A DNA stretch of 64,000 nt from Eulemur rufifrons (lineage: Eukaryota > Chordata > Mammalia > Primates > Lemuridae). Shown one piece after another: positions 1 through 12,395 of the stretch (the first letter of the stretch is position 1; each line of letters starts with the position of its first letter). The DNA lies in contig NC_090989.1 of assembly GCF_041146395.1 (NCBI RefSeq), positions 244,022,843 to 244,086,842 on the forward strand. Reading direction: 5' to 3'. The position numbers and the translations under genes were made by a program. A model generated the notes under the pieces. The model had not been told where the DNA came from, did not search any database, and worked only from the letters and a program-made list of their open reading frames with translations.

Positions 1-420
1 GCCTCCCTTATGAGATTGAACATTCTTACTTTCATACATTATTTGTGAATGCAATCAATTGCAAATCCTGAAATACAAGGGACAGAATACTTTACCTAGG
101 GAAATTTCAATAGTAGTCATATATAAAATATAAGACAAAAGGTACTACCTTTAGGCTTTTATAAAAGACAACAAAACCAGCTTAGAAAGCTTGAGAGTGA
201 GAAATGAGCTTGGGGAAAGAAAATACAAAGTGTGTTAGCTGTGAGGAGTCTATCCAATAGAAGAGACTGACACTGTTGCTTGCTGCCTTTTCTGCTCTCC
301 CTCTCTCCATGTTGGCAGAGCTTGAGTCTAGAATGCAGCTAGTGAATGACCCACACCTTGGACAACAAAACTTGAGGAAGTCTTCTGGTGGGGATTTTTG
401 GGAAATATTTATCCCCTCAA

Positions 421-494
421 AAGAGAGAGGGAGAGGAGGAGAGAAAGAAGGAGAATAAAAGGGGGATGGGTGAAAGAGAGAGAGAGAGAGAGAA
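421..494. repeat. Purine-rich (GA)n low-complexity tract
   Basis: About 74 bases are almost entirely A and G on the + strand, ending in an uninterrupted GA dinucleotide run at about 475-493. Short frames that cross this tract on both strands are low-complexity artefacts and not genes. Confidence 0.85.
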
Positions 495-1547
495 AATTCC
501 CTTAAACTGTATTTTATCTACATGAGATTTCTGAAATTGTGGCAACCATCTTGCACCATGAGTAGACAAGGCAAAGGACTTAGACATTAATCCAATGAGA
601 TGGCAGAGCAGGAAGATAAAGGGCCTGGATCCCTGGGCCATTGAACTAATCCCCGAATGACCTGCCTTTGGATTTGTGTTGTAGGAGATAATTTTACTTA
701 TTGTTTAAGATATTTACATTGACTGTTTTTCTGCTTTTGGCTTAAAAGGTTATAATTCCTCCATCTCTGGCTACTTGCTCACCTATGGCATCATTTTATT
801 TTTACCCTAGGGCTGCTTCCAATATGCTTGCAATTACTCCTCTAAGATTGTTTTGGGGTGAGGGAACTGGGTGATCGATTGGGTAGCAGTAGCTTTTAGT
901 TCCAAGTTTTACTCCCTGTTGTAGCCTGGGAGAGTAGTTCTGACCACTCCAAACATGCATGTACCTGTACTCAAATCATTTAATTGAACAGACCATAAAA
1001 GAAACAAAAAACTAAAGTTCAATGATTGTAATCATAGCAATAGAATTATTATCTCTAATATTTCGTAGCAGAGAAAAGGAGAGGGAGTGGATGACATTCT
1101 CCGAGGTGATTAGTAACCAGTGCTTTAAGGAAAGTGACTAAAATGATTTACTGAGGACCTACCATTAATTCACAACATATTATCATGAATGAGTCACTTA
1201 AATTGTTGTTTCTACATTGCACTATTTTGCCCTTGTCGGGGCTGATTTTGTTTGTTGTCACATTAGTCACTTGTGCAGTTATTTTTGGCTGTCTTGTATT
1301 TTCTAATAATCTCTAATAGAGTTTAGTCAGCTAAATACTTTTGTTGGATAATGTATGCATGGACACATCTAAGAGATGGACAGAAGAATTTTTATTTTTG
1401 CTAATTAGAATAAAACTTTCTTTCATTTTTCTCAGATCAGCTAATATTTATGTTTGCATTTCATTAGATTTTCTCCCCAGAATCCAAAATCTCCATTATA
1501 TAAACTGTAATAAAAGTATCAGATAATTCTAGCTTTTGCCTTGGGGG

Positions 1548-1690
1548 CTTTATTCATTCATTCCTTCATTCAATCAGAAATATAGTTTGAGCATCTAATT
1601 TGTGCCAATCATAATGTTTAGTACTGGAACATGAAATGATGGAGAAACTAAATTTATTTCCTGCCCCCATAGAGCCTATAGTTCAGAGTC
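1548..1690 (-). mobile_element. Old LINE (L2-type) 3'-end fragment, antisense
   Basis: It starts with the TTCATTCATTC pattern, followed by a degraded form of the reversed 'size/location/abundance' words typical of the L2 3' end and then a 'cctgccccca..gagc' block. The order fits an antisense L2 tail. Divergence is high, so a related old LINE family is possible. Confidence 0.45.
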
Positions 1691-2149
1691 ATACATTTAT
1701 ATCAGGGTTTCAGCATGGTTTGGAATGTCTAACTGATAGACAAATGCACATTTTTTTGTTTGAGAAAGAATTACCTAAGTCTTATGGCCATGGTCACTCC
1801 TTTTAAGTTCTTGTAGAATAAGCATTATTAAAAATCCAATTTTAAATGCAAATAACCCACTTAAAGTTAAAAAAACAAAAGAAAACAACAATAAAACATT
1901 TTCTGACTAGAGGAGGTGTAGATATGCATTTTAATGTATCAGAGAAGAAGGGAGAGTGTTAATGCTAAGCAGATGGCCATGACTCAGTGTCCCCGTTTGA
2001 CCTAGCGGCAGTACAGGAACTCTCCATCCTTCTTTTATGACTTTCCTTGGCTTTTCCTACCACGCATTCTTGAATTTTCTCCTAACTTTTATGGTTATTG
2101 TTTCCTAGTCATTTTGAGGATCCTCTTCCTTTGTTGCCTTTTTTACTTG

Positions 2150-3180
2150 TTTGTTTCTATATTGCACCCTTTACAAACTAAAACTGGGTGATATTGTCCA
2201 TTCCCATGGCTTCAATTGCTATCTATGCATCAGTGTTCCTCAAACTTATATCTGCAACATGTTGTCTCTCCTGAGCTTTAGTCTAGACCCACGTACTCCA
2301 CTGATTATTTGATATCTGAACTTAGATGTCTGCCTGGTCACTGAAAAGTCAACGTGTTCCAAATATTTTCATTAACTTCTTCCTTCTTGTATTTTTATCT
2401 GAAACCATCAATATTGTCTTTCAAACTCACTTCCAAAGTATCACCAAGTCTCTTCTATGCTATCCTTTTAACATCACTCAGTTTTAGCCACTTTTCTCCA
2501 TCTTTCTATTCAGTACTCCATGCCATACCCTCCGTCATCACCCTCCTGAATTACTGGATTAGTCTCTTAACTGGTTGGATTCCTCAGTGCTAGTGCTAGT
2601 GCCTTAGTGCTTGATTCTTTCCAACCTATTCTCAACCTGGAAGGCTGAGTGAACTTACTGAAAGACAAACCCAATTTATTCTCTTCGTGGTTAAAACCTT
2701 CTCCCATTGAGATACCGTTTAACTTCTTAACATGTCTTAAAATCTGGCACTTCTAGTTTGCATCTCTCTCCATCATGCACAATGTACTTTTCTATGAATG
2801 ATGCAGCAATTGACTGAATGTATCACATCATCTTGCCTCCAAAACTTTGCACATCTTTTCCTGGAGCATTTGTTGTTTCTTTTTCAATGGGATAGCACTT
2901 GTATGTACTTCAAGTCTGTTTCAATGCCAAAATTCCAGAAATTCTTCACTGACTGTCCTACCACTCTCATTCTCATGAAGTTGGCTTTTGTGTCCTTGGA
3001 ATGATCTTCCATAGCATTCTCTACTTGTACAACACCACGTTGTAGTTTTTGTAGTTGTCTTTATCCCTTCTCAAACAGTCTTATCCAAGAGAGCAAGAAA
3101 TATGTCTGAAATGTTGGATATTTTATCCCCAGCATAAGACCTGGCACATGATCATACTATTATTTGTTTAATGGGAGAAT
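2150..3180 (+). mobile_element. L2 LINE 3' portion
   Basis: The segment follows the order of an L2 3' region: the 'cccatggcttcaattgctat' motif near 2202, then the pyrimidine-rich C-terminal ORF2 region, the 'tttgcacat' block near 2846, and the closing 'ccccagcataagacctggcaca' type tail near 3127. The short + frames at 2354-2593 and 2798-3004 lie inside it and are decayed reverse-transcriptase-region sequence with stops and shifts, not genes. Confidence 0.75.
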
Positions 3181-4169
3181 AAAAATTAGATCGAATTAAA
3201 TATTGACTCAAGTGCCTAGGGATTAATATGATCATGCTAACATTATGTCTCTCTTCCTATTTTTGTAATGCTTATTAATATTTAATTTGGTTTAAAGAGA
3301 TGCTAAAAAATGATTGTCAAATTGAATTTTAAAATCTAGAACTCATGAAGCACAGTTGCTGATTTTTTCCCCTTAATCTAAATCTCTTTCTTTAATTTTT
3401 AGTAAGTCTATGATTTTTCCAAGTGAGTGAGTTAGAAGGCATGAGATAATCTCTCATGTCTGTTTTTACCCCTAGTGAATCCCTATATTCAGTGCTCTTC
3501 CCTGAGGGAGATTTCCTAGCATATAGAAATATGTTAACCTGGACTGCCATCTTGTTCTTTTAATTCCAGATAAAGTAGGGCTCCAAGATTTCCCACAGAA
3601 GAAGAGAAGGCAAATAAGAGACACAGGAAATGAACTGGAAGCAGTAGGGAGAGAGTTGAGTGGGAGAATTTAGATGATAATATGCTATGACAATCCTTCC
3701 TTCCCCCATGGTTCCTGACCCTCTCTACCCCATAAAACAGTCACTCCTTTAGTAGTGACTCTTCGTTTTTGCTGAAACTTAGACTTTCCACGTGGCCTAA
3801 GCCAGTGGTTTGCAAAGTGGTTAATAGTGTGAATATAGTAGGGGGAAAGTATCTGTAATTTTTAAAAGTTCCCTAAAGATCACTGATTTGCAACCATTTT
3901 TGTGTACCAGTGACTATATAGTCTCTTCTCTGCATACTGTAGACTAAGTTTCAGAGCCCCAACAGAGAAATTCCTGCAAATGTGTATAGTACAGATCACT
4001 TAGCCTTCACAATTTATAAATTATCATAAGTTTATACCTTTCTCAATCTATAGAAAAGAAAATTATACAAATCACTTATATATGCTCTTCTCTTATTTCT
4101 ATATCAATCTATATAGGAAATTCTACTAAATAAAACAAACATTAAAAGGGGTGTTCTAGAATTGGCAAT
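3181..4169. other. Non-coding stretch, nothing clear
   Basis: No coding signal is present. Positions 3804-3925 begin and end with a 'cagtg' type motif and loosely resemble a MER5-like hAT MITE, but the match is too weak to call as an element. Confidence 0.45.
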
Positions 4170-4640
4170 CTTTTTATTTGTGTGGCAGTATGTGTCTCTA
4201 CCTGTCTTATTTTTTTCTATTATACAAATGCTACATTGATACGAAGGGTGAAATCTTGTTCCTTTTGTATCCCAATGTCTAGCAGAATGTATGACATGTG
4301 GCAAACGCCCAATTAAAGTTATTTTTAAATGAATGGATTGATAATTTTTCTGCTTATGGCCTCATCCTGGATTTTACCAATATTTTAAGCTACATTATGA
4401 CATTTGAGTCTTCATACTATCCTGGCAAGTACATAAGAAGGTATCATTACTAGTACAGGAGTTTTCCAAATTAATCACTCACTCTTATGCCTTTTTACAA
4501 TGTTCTTTTTACTGAAGTTATTTAAGTACATATTTATATCCTCCACTATATTTTAAAATCTCAAGAGCAAAAATGCATCTTTGTACACCCAAAGCACAAT
4601 ACCTCCTTGACTCTGCTGAATTGATTCACCATTATTTAAA
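4170..4640. mobile_element. Fragments of L2 and MIR
   Basis: Positions 4225-4340 end in an L2-like tail (a 'cccaatgtctagcagaatgt' motif followed by AT-rich DNA with 'gaatgaatg'-like ends). Positions 4375-4460 read like a reversed MIR core. A second L2/MIR-like tail lies at 4545-4640. All are short and strongly diverged. Confidence 0.4.
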
Positions 4641-6362
4641 AAAAGGCAAAAGTGTTTTTTGATGCCAATGCATAAAATCTGGTTGTAATTGCTTGTCTCC
4701 TATAGACCTACCTTTAGAATCGTTCTTTGTACCCACAATATGCCCTTCTCTAATATTCATGATTGGATAGCATTAGTCCTTGGATGGATCACTGAATGCT
4801 ATAATCATAAATTGGCAATGCATTTTGCACTCAGTTCTTCATTATGCTTTGATATTGGAACAAGAGTTTCTTTTAAGTCTGAATGAATTATAGCCAGTGA
4901 TTCCTTTTTTGCCAAGTCCCACCAACACTCAATTACCCAGGAACTGATTCTATAGTTTTCAGGTTATACAGGCCATTACCTCTTCCCCTCTTACTTCTTG
5001 ATGTCTACCTTTGCACCATTTCACTGCTCATTAGACTGTCTGGAGGAAAAAGAAACACTTTGAGAAGGCAATGAAGGTGAAACTCAGGATGGTCATTTTG
5101 TACTTGTTAGCAGCCCAATAAGAGGTTTCATGGGAAACGTGATTAGTGAAAACTGGTAGGATACAGTCTGGACTGTGCTCTCTATATGTGGGTTATACTT
5201 ATTTTTCCTTCTGTCATCAATTATCTTAGAACATTTAGAGTTTTCTCACAGAAAAGGTTAACGAAAAAAAGTCTCATTTTTTTTCCTCATACAAATAATT
5301 TTAAAACACATTATATAGATGTACTTTCTTTAATATCAGAGACACCTGAGTTCATGCTATTTGATAAGTTAAAAAATACTATACTTGTGCAGTAAGATCA
5401 TCCTAGAACCCATATGCACTTTGGAAGATTTGGTGAGAGTATAGTGAGCTGAATATAGATGCCATTCTTGAAATTTTTATCCAAAGGACCTGTCTTTTAC
5501 TTCAAGGAACTTAGTTCCATCTTGTGGAAGTCCCTATCATAACTTAGTTTTCATATATTATTGCAATTAGCATGGATAAGATATGTTGTGAATTTTGAAT
5601 TTGGACACACATAAAGAGTGTGCTTATATAATAAAAAACCACGTGTCTTTGTCTTCTGATTAGAGGGAGAGAATTGATGTATCTCTTTCTGATATAAATG
5701 ATCATTGAGTTGACTTCTATGTGTAGTGAAAATGGGAATTGTTGAACACCACAGAAAGGTGTAGTTTATGATTCATGAGATAATTTAAAAAGAAATGGCG
5801 AAGAAAGCTGTGCCTACTTTTTTCTATGTAAATCATGTGCTAAACAATAAACATAAGGAATTTTTTTCTTCACGTTTAGATTCTGAATTATAAAATTGGC
5901 TACTGTGTTGTGAAAATTTGTCTGAGTTGTTTTTGTCCTTTGAAGTTCATCTTTCATAAGTGAATACTTTAAAAAATGTGACACTACATCCTTATTGTAA
6001 ATGTTATGGATATAATCAGAGAATATTCTAGAAGACCTGTACAACTCACTCTCTAGAAGGGTTGCTGGAATTTTACAAGGTCTATACTTCTCTTTGGAGT
6101 GCAATATATATTTCTGTTGTACCAGATACATGACATTGAAAACTGGAAGTTCTCAAATTATTTTTCAACAATATTTTGGTAATGTCTTGCTTAAGTAAAA
6201 AGTGGTTTTGTTCTTATCTTTTCCTTTTTAATATATTAAAACAAGGTCTTCAAATGTCCAAGTTCCTTTTTTTATTTTTCTATTTTATCTCTGCATTATA
6301 ATTTGTCATTTGCAAGGCTTGTCCTCTTTAAAATCATATTGCATTGCTATTCCTTTGATTAA

Positions 6363-6394
<32 letters not shown>

Positions 6395-7439
6395 TATTTC
6401 AGTTAGTTTGAGATAACCTGGGTTTGATCCACCTAGTTATAGAGTAATGGACATAAGAGCTAGAACTTATACAGATGGGCAAGTCGTAAAACCAAATCTC
6501 AAACTTAAGTAGCCAGTAAACAAAACTCTTTACTTTCTTTTCATATAGACCTAGGGAGTACTCAGTGATCTCCTTTTAATCTTGTCCCTTTCCATGACTA
6601 GGACAATGACATTACACATCTTCAACTCCGCTCTATAATCTGATTTCATGCCCCTTTTTCTTACTTTCCTTGTCCACAAATTTTTCTTCACTGTACAAGT
6701 CACCCAGGATTCTTCCTCTTAACACCATAGAGAAATCTAAGCTCTGTTTGATATACTGTCTGCACTACTTCTATACTAACTTATTCAGACATATATTTCT
6801 TCCTTAAATATTTAGGACAGTGTTCCTAAAAGTATTCTACACAGTCGTTGTTCTGTGGCACATACTGGTAACAAAAACTTTCAAGACTAAATTTGCCACA
6901 TGCTACATACTTTATATGTTTCTTTGACATTTATAACAAATATTAGCATGTTATGAGATCCGAAATGAAATATCCTATGATAAACCCATTTAACTTTTAA
7001 CTTTGTAAACCTTCATTTTATGTTTTCTTAACCTTCTTTTTATCTTTTCAAAGCATTTGATTATGTCTTCTGTAGACTTTGGAATCTTGCTAGTTTTGAA
7101 TTCTGTGAAGAAAAGTTTTCTTAATTATCAAATTGATGATTTCATGTATCTATTTTCAAAGACAATGTCTTTCTCATTCTATTAATATAAAAAAAACCCT
7201 ATCTTCTTACAACTTGATTATATCTTTCACTAAATAGTTGTAAACTTAACAACCTCACTTTTCTCCCACTGTCCCTGTTTGGAGAGGTAGATTTATGGAC
7301 TACCTCTGGTAGATCACACATAAACTGGTAGTTCTTGTTAAGGAATGTGTTAGTTATGCTGAGAGCAATGAAAACCCATTGAAAAATGCCAGTTATGAAC
7401 AAGGGTGTGATTTAATGGTTAAATAAAAACAAAGCAAAC
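4641..7439. other. Non-coding stretch, no gene seen
   Basis: The longest open frame is 105 residues on the minus strand at 5814-6131. It is lysine/tyrosine-rich, lacks a recognisable domain and has a composition expected of AT-rich random sequence. Apart from the CA microsatellite at 6362-6395, I identify no repeat here with confidence. Confidence 0.55.
6362..6395. repeat. (CA)n microsatellite
   Basis: A near-perfect CA dinucleotide run of about 34 bases with one T interruption. It is likely length-polymorphic. Confidence 0.95.
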
Positions 7440-7870
7440 ATCAAACAGAAGTTACTAAATTAAATGAAAAGAATGGTCTTGGATGATAGTGAGGGGAATA
7501 GGATTAAGAAGGTCAACAATGAGGATATTTTAATAATCCAAGAAAAAGTTTTAGGTTGCATGGACTAGGGTGATAATGTGATGTAAATTGAAATAAGTTG
7601 ACAGATTTTAAAGATGTATAGCGGGTAAAAAAGTCCAGGTGAGGCAATTAAATAGAGATTGAGTAATACTAAGAAAGATAAAGGTAGGAATGCTATCATA
7701 ATTCTAGCTTGAAAAAGTGATTAGAATTAGAGTGGATGGGGTATGGCATGCAAAAAGCCATGCATTAAGTTTTGGGTAGGTTGAATCAGAGTTGCCTTTG
7801 AGAATTCGGGGGCAAAGTTATCAAATTGTTAAAAAGGCAATCAGTTATACTGATCAGAAGAGAGATTGTC
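7440..7870 (-). mobile_element. Probable L2 LINE fragment, antisense
   Basis: The purine-rich, G-containing text with repeated 'gatga', 'ggaat' and 'aggcaat' words follows the order of a reversed L2 3' region. No clean ends are visible and divergence is high. An unrelated old LINE remains possible. Confidence 0.35.
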
Positions 7871-9099
7871 AGTAGAGAAAAAAATGAAAACAAGTGACTT
7901 CATGAGAATATTACATGGCAATTGAAGTCAGGACCATGTGAAATTATTTAAACTTTAAAACTAAATAAATATACAGTTTTATTCATTTTGTGCCTTCATT
8001 TTCATTTCATATGCCCTAAGATTATTGAGCTATACTAACAAACACATTTCTTGCTATTAGTGACTAACCTTATCCCATGAAGATTTGTATTCAGCTAAGT
8101 GGTAATTATCTCCTAAAATACACTAAAATTTTTCTAACCTGATGATTTTAATGTTTAATCTTAATACTTGTTATCAGTGCATTCAGCAGAGATGATTGCC
8201 ATTTCCTGGAAATAAGTTTTCATAAACTCAAACACCTTTGCTCGGTTTTAAATGTAATTCCTTTATGTGTGTACTATCTATGATGTCCTCTCGCCTACTC
8301 AAGGACCCCATTACAGGTCTATTTTTCTCATGCCTACATCATCAATTTTTCCTCTCCAATGGATCATATGTGTGGTTTTGCACTGGATCAACTTGGCTAA
8401 GCTGTAAATAAATTTTTCAGAAACCTCCTGTTTGTATGTCTCCTGGTTAGAGTTGGCCCAAAGAGAAATTTGCTTGGGATCTGAAAGGTTGAAGTGTGGC
8501 ACCAGGTATTACCCTCTGAAGGTCACTAGGGACAGACGTGGTGAGAGACAGGTACATAAATACCAGTAGGTTTCAGGTTTTCTCTGCACTCCCTTGTGGT
8601 TTGAAATAGATGAACAACTTTTGACAGGTTCTCTCCTCTTCTCAGCACTTCTTGGCTACCATCCCTGCTGAACAATAGTAACCCCAGGCCCAACACCACG
8701 TGCAGAAGCTCTTGTCTTCTCCATTAGTTCTTTATTGTGGTCCCATTCCAACAGCTGGATGTTCCTGGCTTTCCAGATTTCCTCGCAAGTACTCATTGTC
8801 CACCCACCCCGTGTTTCAGGAGAACTAGTTAGTAATCTAGTTACTTTTATTAACCCTCCAACTTCCCTTTTTAGACAATTACTCCCTCAGATTCTCTCAT
8901 GAATGTGATCCTAAAATCACTTATTATATAATATTCTTAATGGTTTTATTTCTGAGTGAATCTTGACTGATGCAGTATATAATTAGTGTGCTCTAGTATT
9001 AGGGGGAGAAAACCTTAATTTCTCTTTTAGCTACCACCCCATTTCACTGCCTTTCTGTGGGTTAAAAATTCCTTAAAAGAGTTGTCTGTACTTGCTTTC
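7871..9099. other. Non-coding stretch, nothing identified
   Basis: No coding or RNA gene signal is seen. Positions 8500-8975 are richer in G+C than their surroundings and end in a phrase seen near the termini of some old mammalian repeats ('gagtgaatcttgactgatgc'), but I cannot assign a family. Confidence 0.5.
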
Positions 9100-10530
9100 T
9101 CCAAATATTTTGTTTTCTCTTAACCCACACTGATCCAACTTTCATCTCTATCACTCCATAGAATCACACATCAAGGTCAATAATGATATTCATTCACATT
9201 TCTAAATCAAATGGTCATTTTTCCACCCTCTTGTTACTTGAACTCCCTACAGCATTTGATAAAGTTGATTATTCCCTCCTTTTTTGCCACATTTCTTCAC
9301 TTATCTTCTAGGACACCACACTTTTTTTTTTTTTCTCTTAATAGTTACTTCTCCTCAGTCTCCTTTGTTAATGTCTTCCCTTCACCACACCCTCTTTGTA
9401 GTTGAATGCCCCAGTGCTCAATCCTTGGTCGTCTTCTCTTCTCTTTGGATGTTTAATTTTTTAGTGAGCTAATCCTATCCCATTCCTACCTACTTACTGA
9501 TGATACTCAAAATTATATATCCAACCCAGCATATCTCAAAATACAGACTAGTACATCTAACTGCATGTGTAACATGTGCAGTTAGAAACCATCTCAAAAT
9601 CAATCCCAAACCCCTATTTGTACCCTTCTTCCTCCAAACTCAGCTCTATCTATAGCCTTCTCCATATCATGTAATGGAAGCTCCACCCTTTCTGTCATTT
9701 TGTTCACCAACTTGCACTTATCCTAACTGATCTCTTTCTCATCTTATATTACTAACAAATTTGTGTTGACTCAACTTCCAAAATATATCTAGACTGCAAA
9801 CACAAACTCTATGGTGATTCCTGGCTGGGCTACCGTCCTTTCACCTAAGGTTATCGCAATAGCCTCTGACAATTCTCCTTGCTTCTGAGTATGACTACTC
9901 ACAGTTTACTGTCAGCACAACAGCCACCTTATCCTTTAAAAACATAGGATATATCACCCATTCCCATGCTCAAAACTCAATTTATCTCCATTTTTACTCA
10001 AAATAAAGCTAAAATTCTTACAATAGTCCACAACATCCTAAATATACTGAGGCTTATTCACCTTTTCCTTTGCCTTCAACTCCGACTTCTCCTATGTACT
10101 CCAACAATATTTCCATCTTTTCTGTTCCTCAGTCATGACACCTTACAGCCTTTATTTCTTCTGATGTTCATTTTTTACCAATATCCACTTGGTTTATTCT
10201 TCATCTCTTTGAAATATTTACTGAAATACATTATTGTTAGTAAAACTTTTTCTGGCAAACCTAATACTATAACCTGTGCTACCCCCACCCTGACACTCTA
10301 ACCCCCCTTTAAACTGATCTACTTTTTACAACATTTATCACTGCTTATACAAGATATAATTTACTTATTCATTGCACTTGTTTATTTTCTATCTATCTCA
10401 GCTAAATATGAAGCTCAATTTGGACAAGGTCTTTATCTGTTCTGGTCATTGATATATGTCACAAGCCTGTGTGGATGCTGCCAGGTTCGTAGTAGGCACT
10501 CAGCAAAGGTGTGCTGTGAGATTTTTGTTA
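9100..10530 (+). mobile_element. L2 LINE, long 3' portion
   Basis: About 1.4 kb in consistent L2 order: the 'cccaacctc/ctt..' pyrimidine-rich ORF2 C-terminal part, a recognisable 'tgatgatactcaaaattata' block near 9498, and the 'ccaggttcgtagtaggcact' 3' tail near 10482. The + frames at 9211, 9284, 9966 and 10449 lie inside it and are broken relics. A T-run at about 9321-9334 probably arose by replication slippage. Confidence 0.75.
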
Positions 10531-11539
10531 AAGCCACTCTCAATTATAGGAGCCTATGGTTACTAGCACTAATACTACTTTTGTTGGTAGGTAAGAGATA
10601 TAATATAGTCTCTTTTTATTCAGGATCTCTTGCTTTATGAGTCACAAAGTTGTACATAATTTATAAATATTTTGATACTGCTTATTTGTCACTATTTATT
10701 AACCTTGCCCTACCAAAACACAGGGGAGTTGGAAATCCCCTTCGAATATTAGAAAGAGCAATTTAGAATATACAAAATGTAAACTTACAGTTTTTCACTG
10801 TTATTCACCTTTCATACTGATGGTCCTTTCATGCTGATTGCAGATAGCCATCACAGGTTTTTCTGTATTTTTCATTCCTTGCATTATTAACTGAAGTGCT
10901 TTACCATTTCTACTCTTCATTGTCAAATTGTATCTCTCTGGCGTGGTAAATACTTTTGATGTATAATACACTTTCCTACCATTCTCTTGGTTGACATTCC
11001 AGTAATGGAATGAACTCTCTGGGTTCTGGTTATGCCCACTAGGTCATGACCTCCTCTCTGTGTAAGCACTTTTAATTTTCTCAACTATATGCCATATGCC
11101 ACACATTTGTGCTTTGCCGCTTCAGTTGATGAATAACATTTGTCTCTCAATGCAGGGAAAAATTATGATTCTATGTTATTTTAGATCTAGAATATATATA
11201 GCTATATATTGAGTTAAATATGTGACCTATTTTACCAGAGCAAAACCATTTAGGCCATTTATACATTTCTAGATTTTTAGAGGGTAAAAGAAGTGCAATG
11301 CAAAAGAGAAAGTTTTAGTTATTCAAGCTAAAATGACAAACTGAAAATATTTAAATATTTAAATTATTTCTTAAATATTAATTAAGAAATGAATTATGAA
11401 TTATATGGCAAATATTTGCTAAATGACAATGATTATAAAAATGTAGGTAGAAACTATAATAGCTCAGTCTTTCAAGAGGAAGTGAAAAAAATTCTAATAG
11501 CATTAGACACAAAATATAATCATCTTATGTTGGACTATT
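10531..11539. other. Non-coding stretch, no gene seen
   Basis: AT-rich DNA with small self-complementary AT words, for example around 11193-11208 and 11345-11389. The + frame starting at 11389 runs into the L2 fragment and is not a credible gene. Confidence 0.5.
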
Positions 11540-12010
11540 CTTGTAGTTTCACATTTTCAATGGGCCGCTTCTTTTCCAACCTTAACAATGGCTGCTGTTT
11601 CTCATATGATATAATTCAGTCATGCCAAGTCACTCTTAGTTCATCCAATATACGAGGCAGTTTCATGCCAGACATTGTTCTTACCATCTCAAATATCCTT
11701 CCTGACTCTGACCCAAATCGTCCCCACTGTGTCTGATTGTTAGTACCTACTTATCTTTTCAAATTTAAGTGTTGTCTCTCTTTCTGGACTCCTACCTGGG
11801 AAAAGTGACCACTTTTTCCTTTGAAAACTTCACATACTGAACTATATCATGGTGAGTGCACATAGCTTATTTATTTCTCCCAACTAGACTAAAATTCTTA
11901 AAGGAAGTGGCAATATCTTCTTTGTCCTAATATGTCCAGAATATAGCATACACAGGGTATGTAACAGTTATTCAGTTAAGTATTCAGGTGACTAGAATAA
12001 TGGCCGAATG
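11540..12010 (+). mobile_element. L2 LINE 3' fragment
   Basis: Near 11700-11720 there is the L2 'cttcctgactctgacccaa' type block, then near 11890 the 'actaaaattcttaaaggaag' and 'tatgtccagaatatagcata' tail. The order and orientation match an L2 3' end in sense. The C-terminal half of the 115-residue frame at 11389-11736 falls here. Confidence 0.6.
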
Positions 12011-12232
12011 AGGAAACCATGAAGTAATAAAAAAATAAAGAATAAATTGAAAAATCTAGATTACATAGAGCAGACTAGATGTGATTGATACAATTAACAC
12101 TGGCTTTCCATTAAAGTATACAAATAAGAAAAATAGTCACAGCATTTTCAAGTAAATTCAAGCACCTATATAAAAAGAAAATACAGAAACTGTGTTGAGT
12201 CATAACTGGTCTGAGGTCTAAAAATACCCCAG

Positions 12233-12395
12233 GTAGTCTAGGCGTAGTGGCTCATGCCTGTAATCCTAGCACTTTGTGAGGCCAAGGTGGGAGGATTGCT
12301 TGAAACTAGGAATTTGTTGAAGATCAGCCTGGGCACTAGCTAGACATGATCTCTGCAAAAATAAAACAAAATGAAAACCCCAAAACACTCAAGAT
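12233..12395 (+). mobile_element. Old Alu-family monomer (FLAM/AluJ-left type)
   Basis: Begins at the Alu head ('gtggctcatgcctgtaatcc' type text from about 12246) and continues through the left-monomer landmarks 'agcactttg.gaggccaagg' and 'gatcagcctgggca', then ends in an A-rich tail. Only one 7SL-derived monomer is present. CpG sites are decayed, so it is an old insertion. Confidence 0.8.

Larger units (their letters stand above)
1..2149. other. Non-coding stretch, no gene seen
   Basis: No open frame here exceeds about 75 residues and none resembles a known protein. The stretch is AT-rich single-copy-looking DNA, apart from the purine tract near 421-494 and an old LINE 3' fragment near 1548-1690, both listed separately. 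Confidence 0.6.

Noticed and set aside
3804..3925. MER5-like hAT MITE
   Set aside because: Terminal words are suggestive but the core does not match well enough.
5814..6131. 105-residue minus-strand open frame as a gene
   Set aside because: AT-driven composition, no domain, no splice or promoter context, and length within what chance gives in AT-rich DNA.
6362..6395. CA run as a CRISPR-like or regulatory repeat
   Set aside because: A plain dinucleotide microsatellite. No spaced repeats occur anywhere in the window.
6410..6460. tRNA B-box-like 'gggtttgatccacc'
   Set aside because: No matching A box at the right distance and no cloverleaf can be drawn.
6800..7010. Possible hAT/Charlie fragment
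   Set aside because: Only loose resemblance to an element head, with no matching far end.
11193..11208. 16-bp AT palindrome as a regulatory site
   Set aside because: Simple alternating AT sequence is expected in DNA of this composition.
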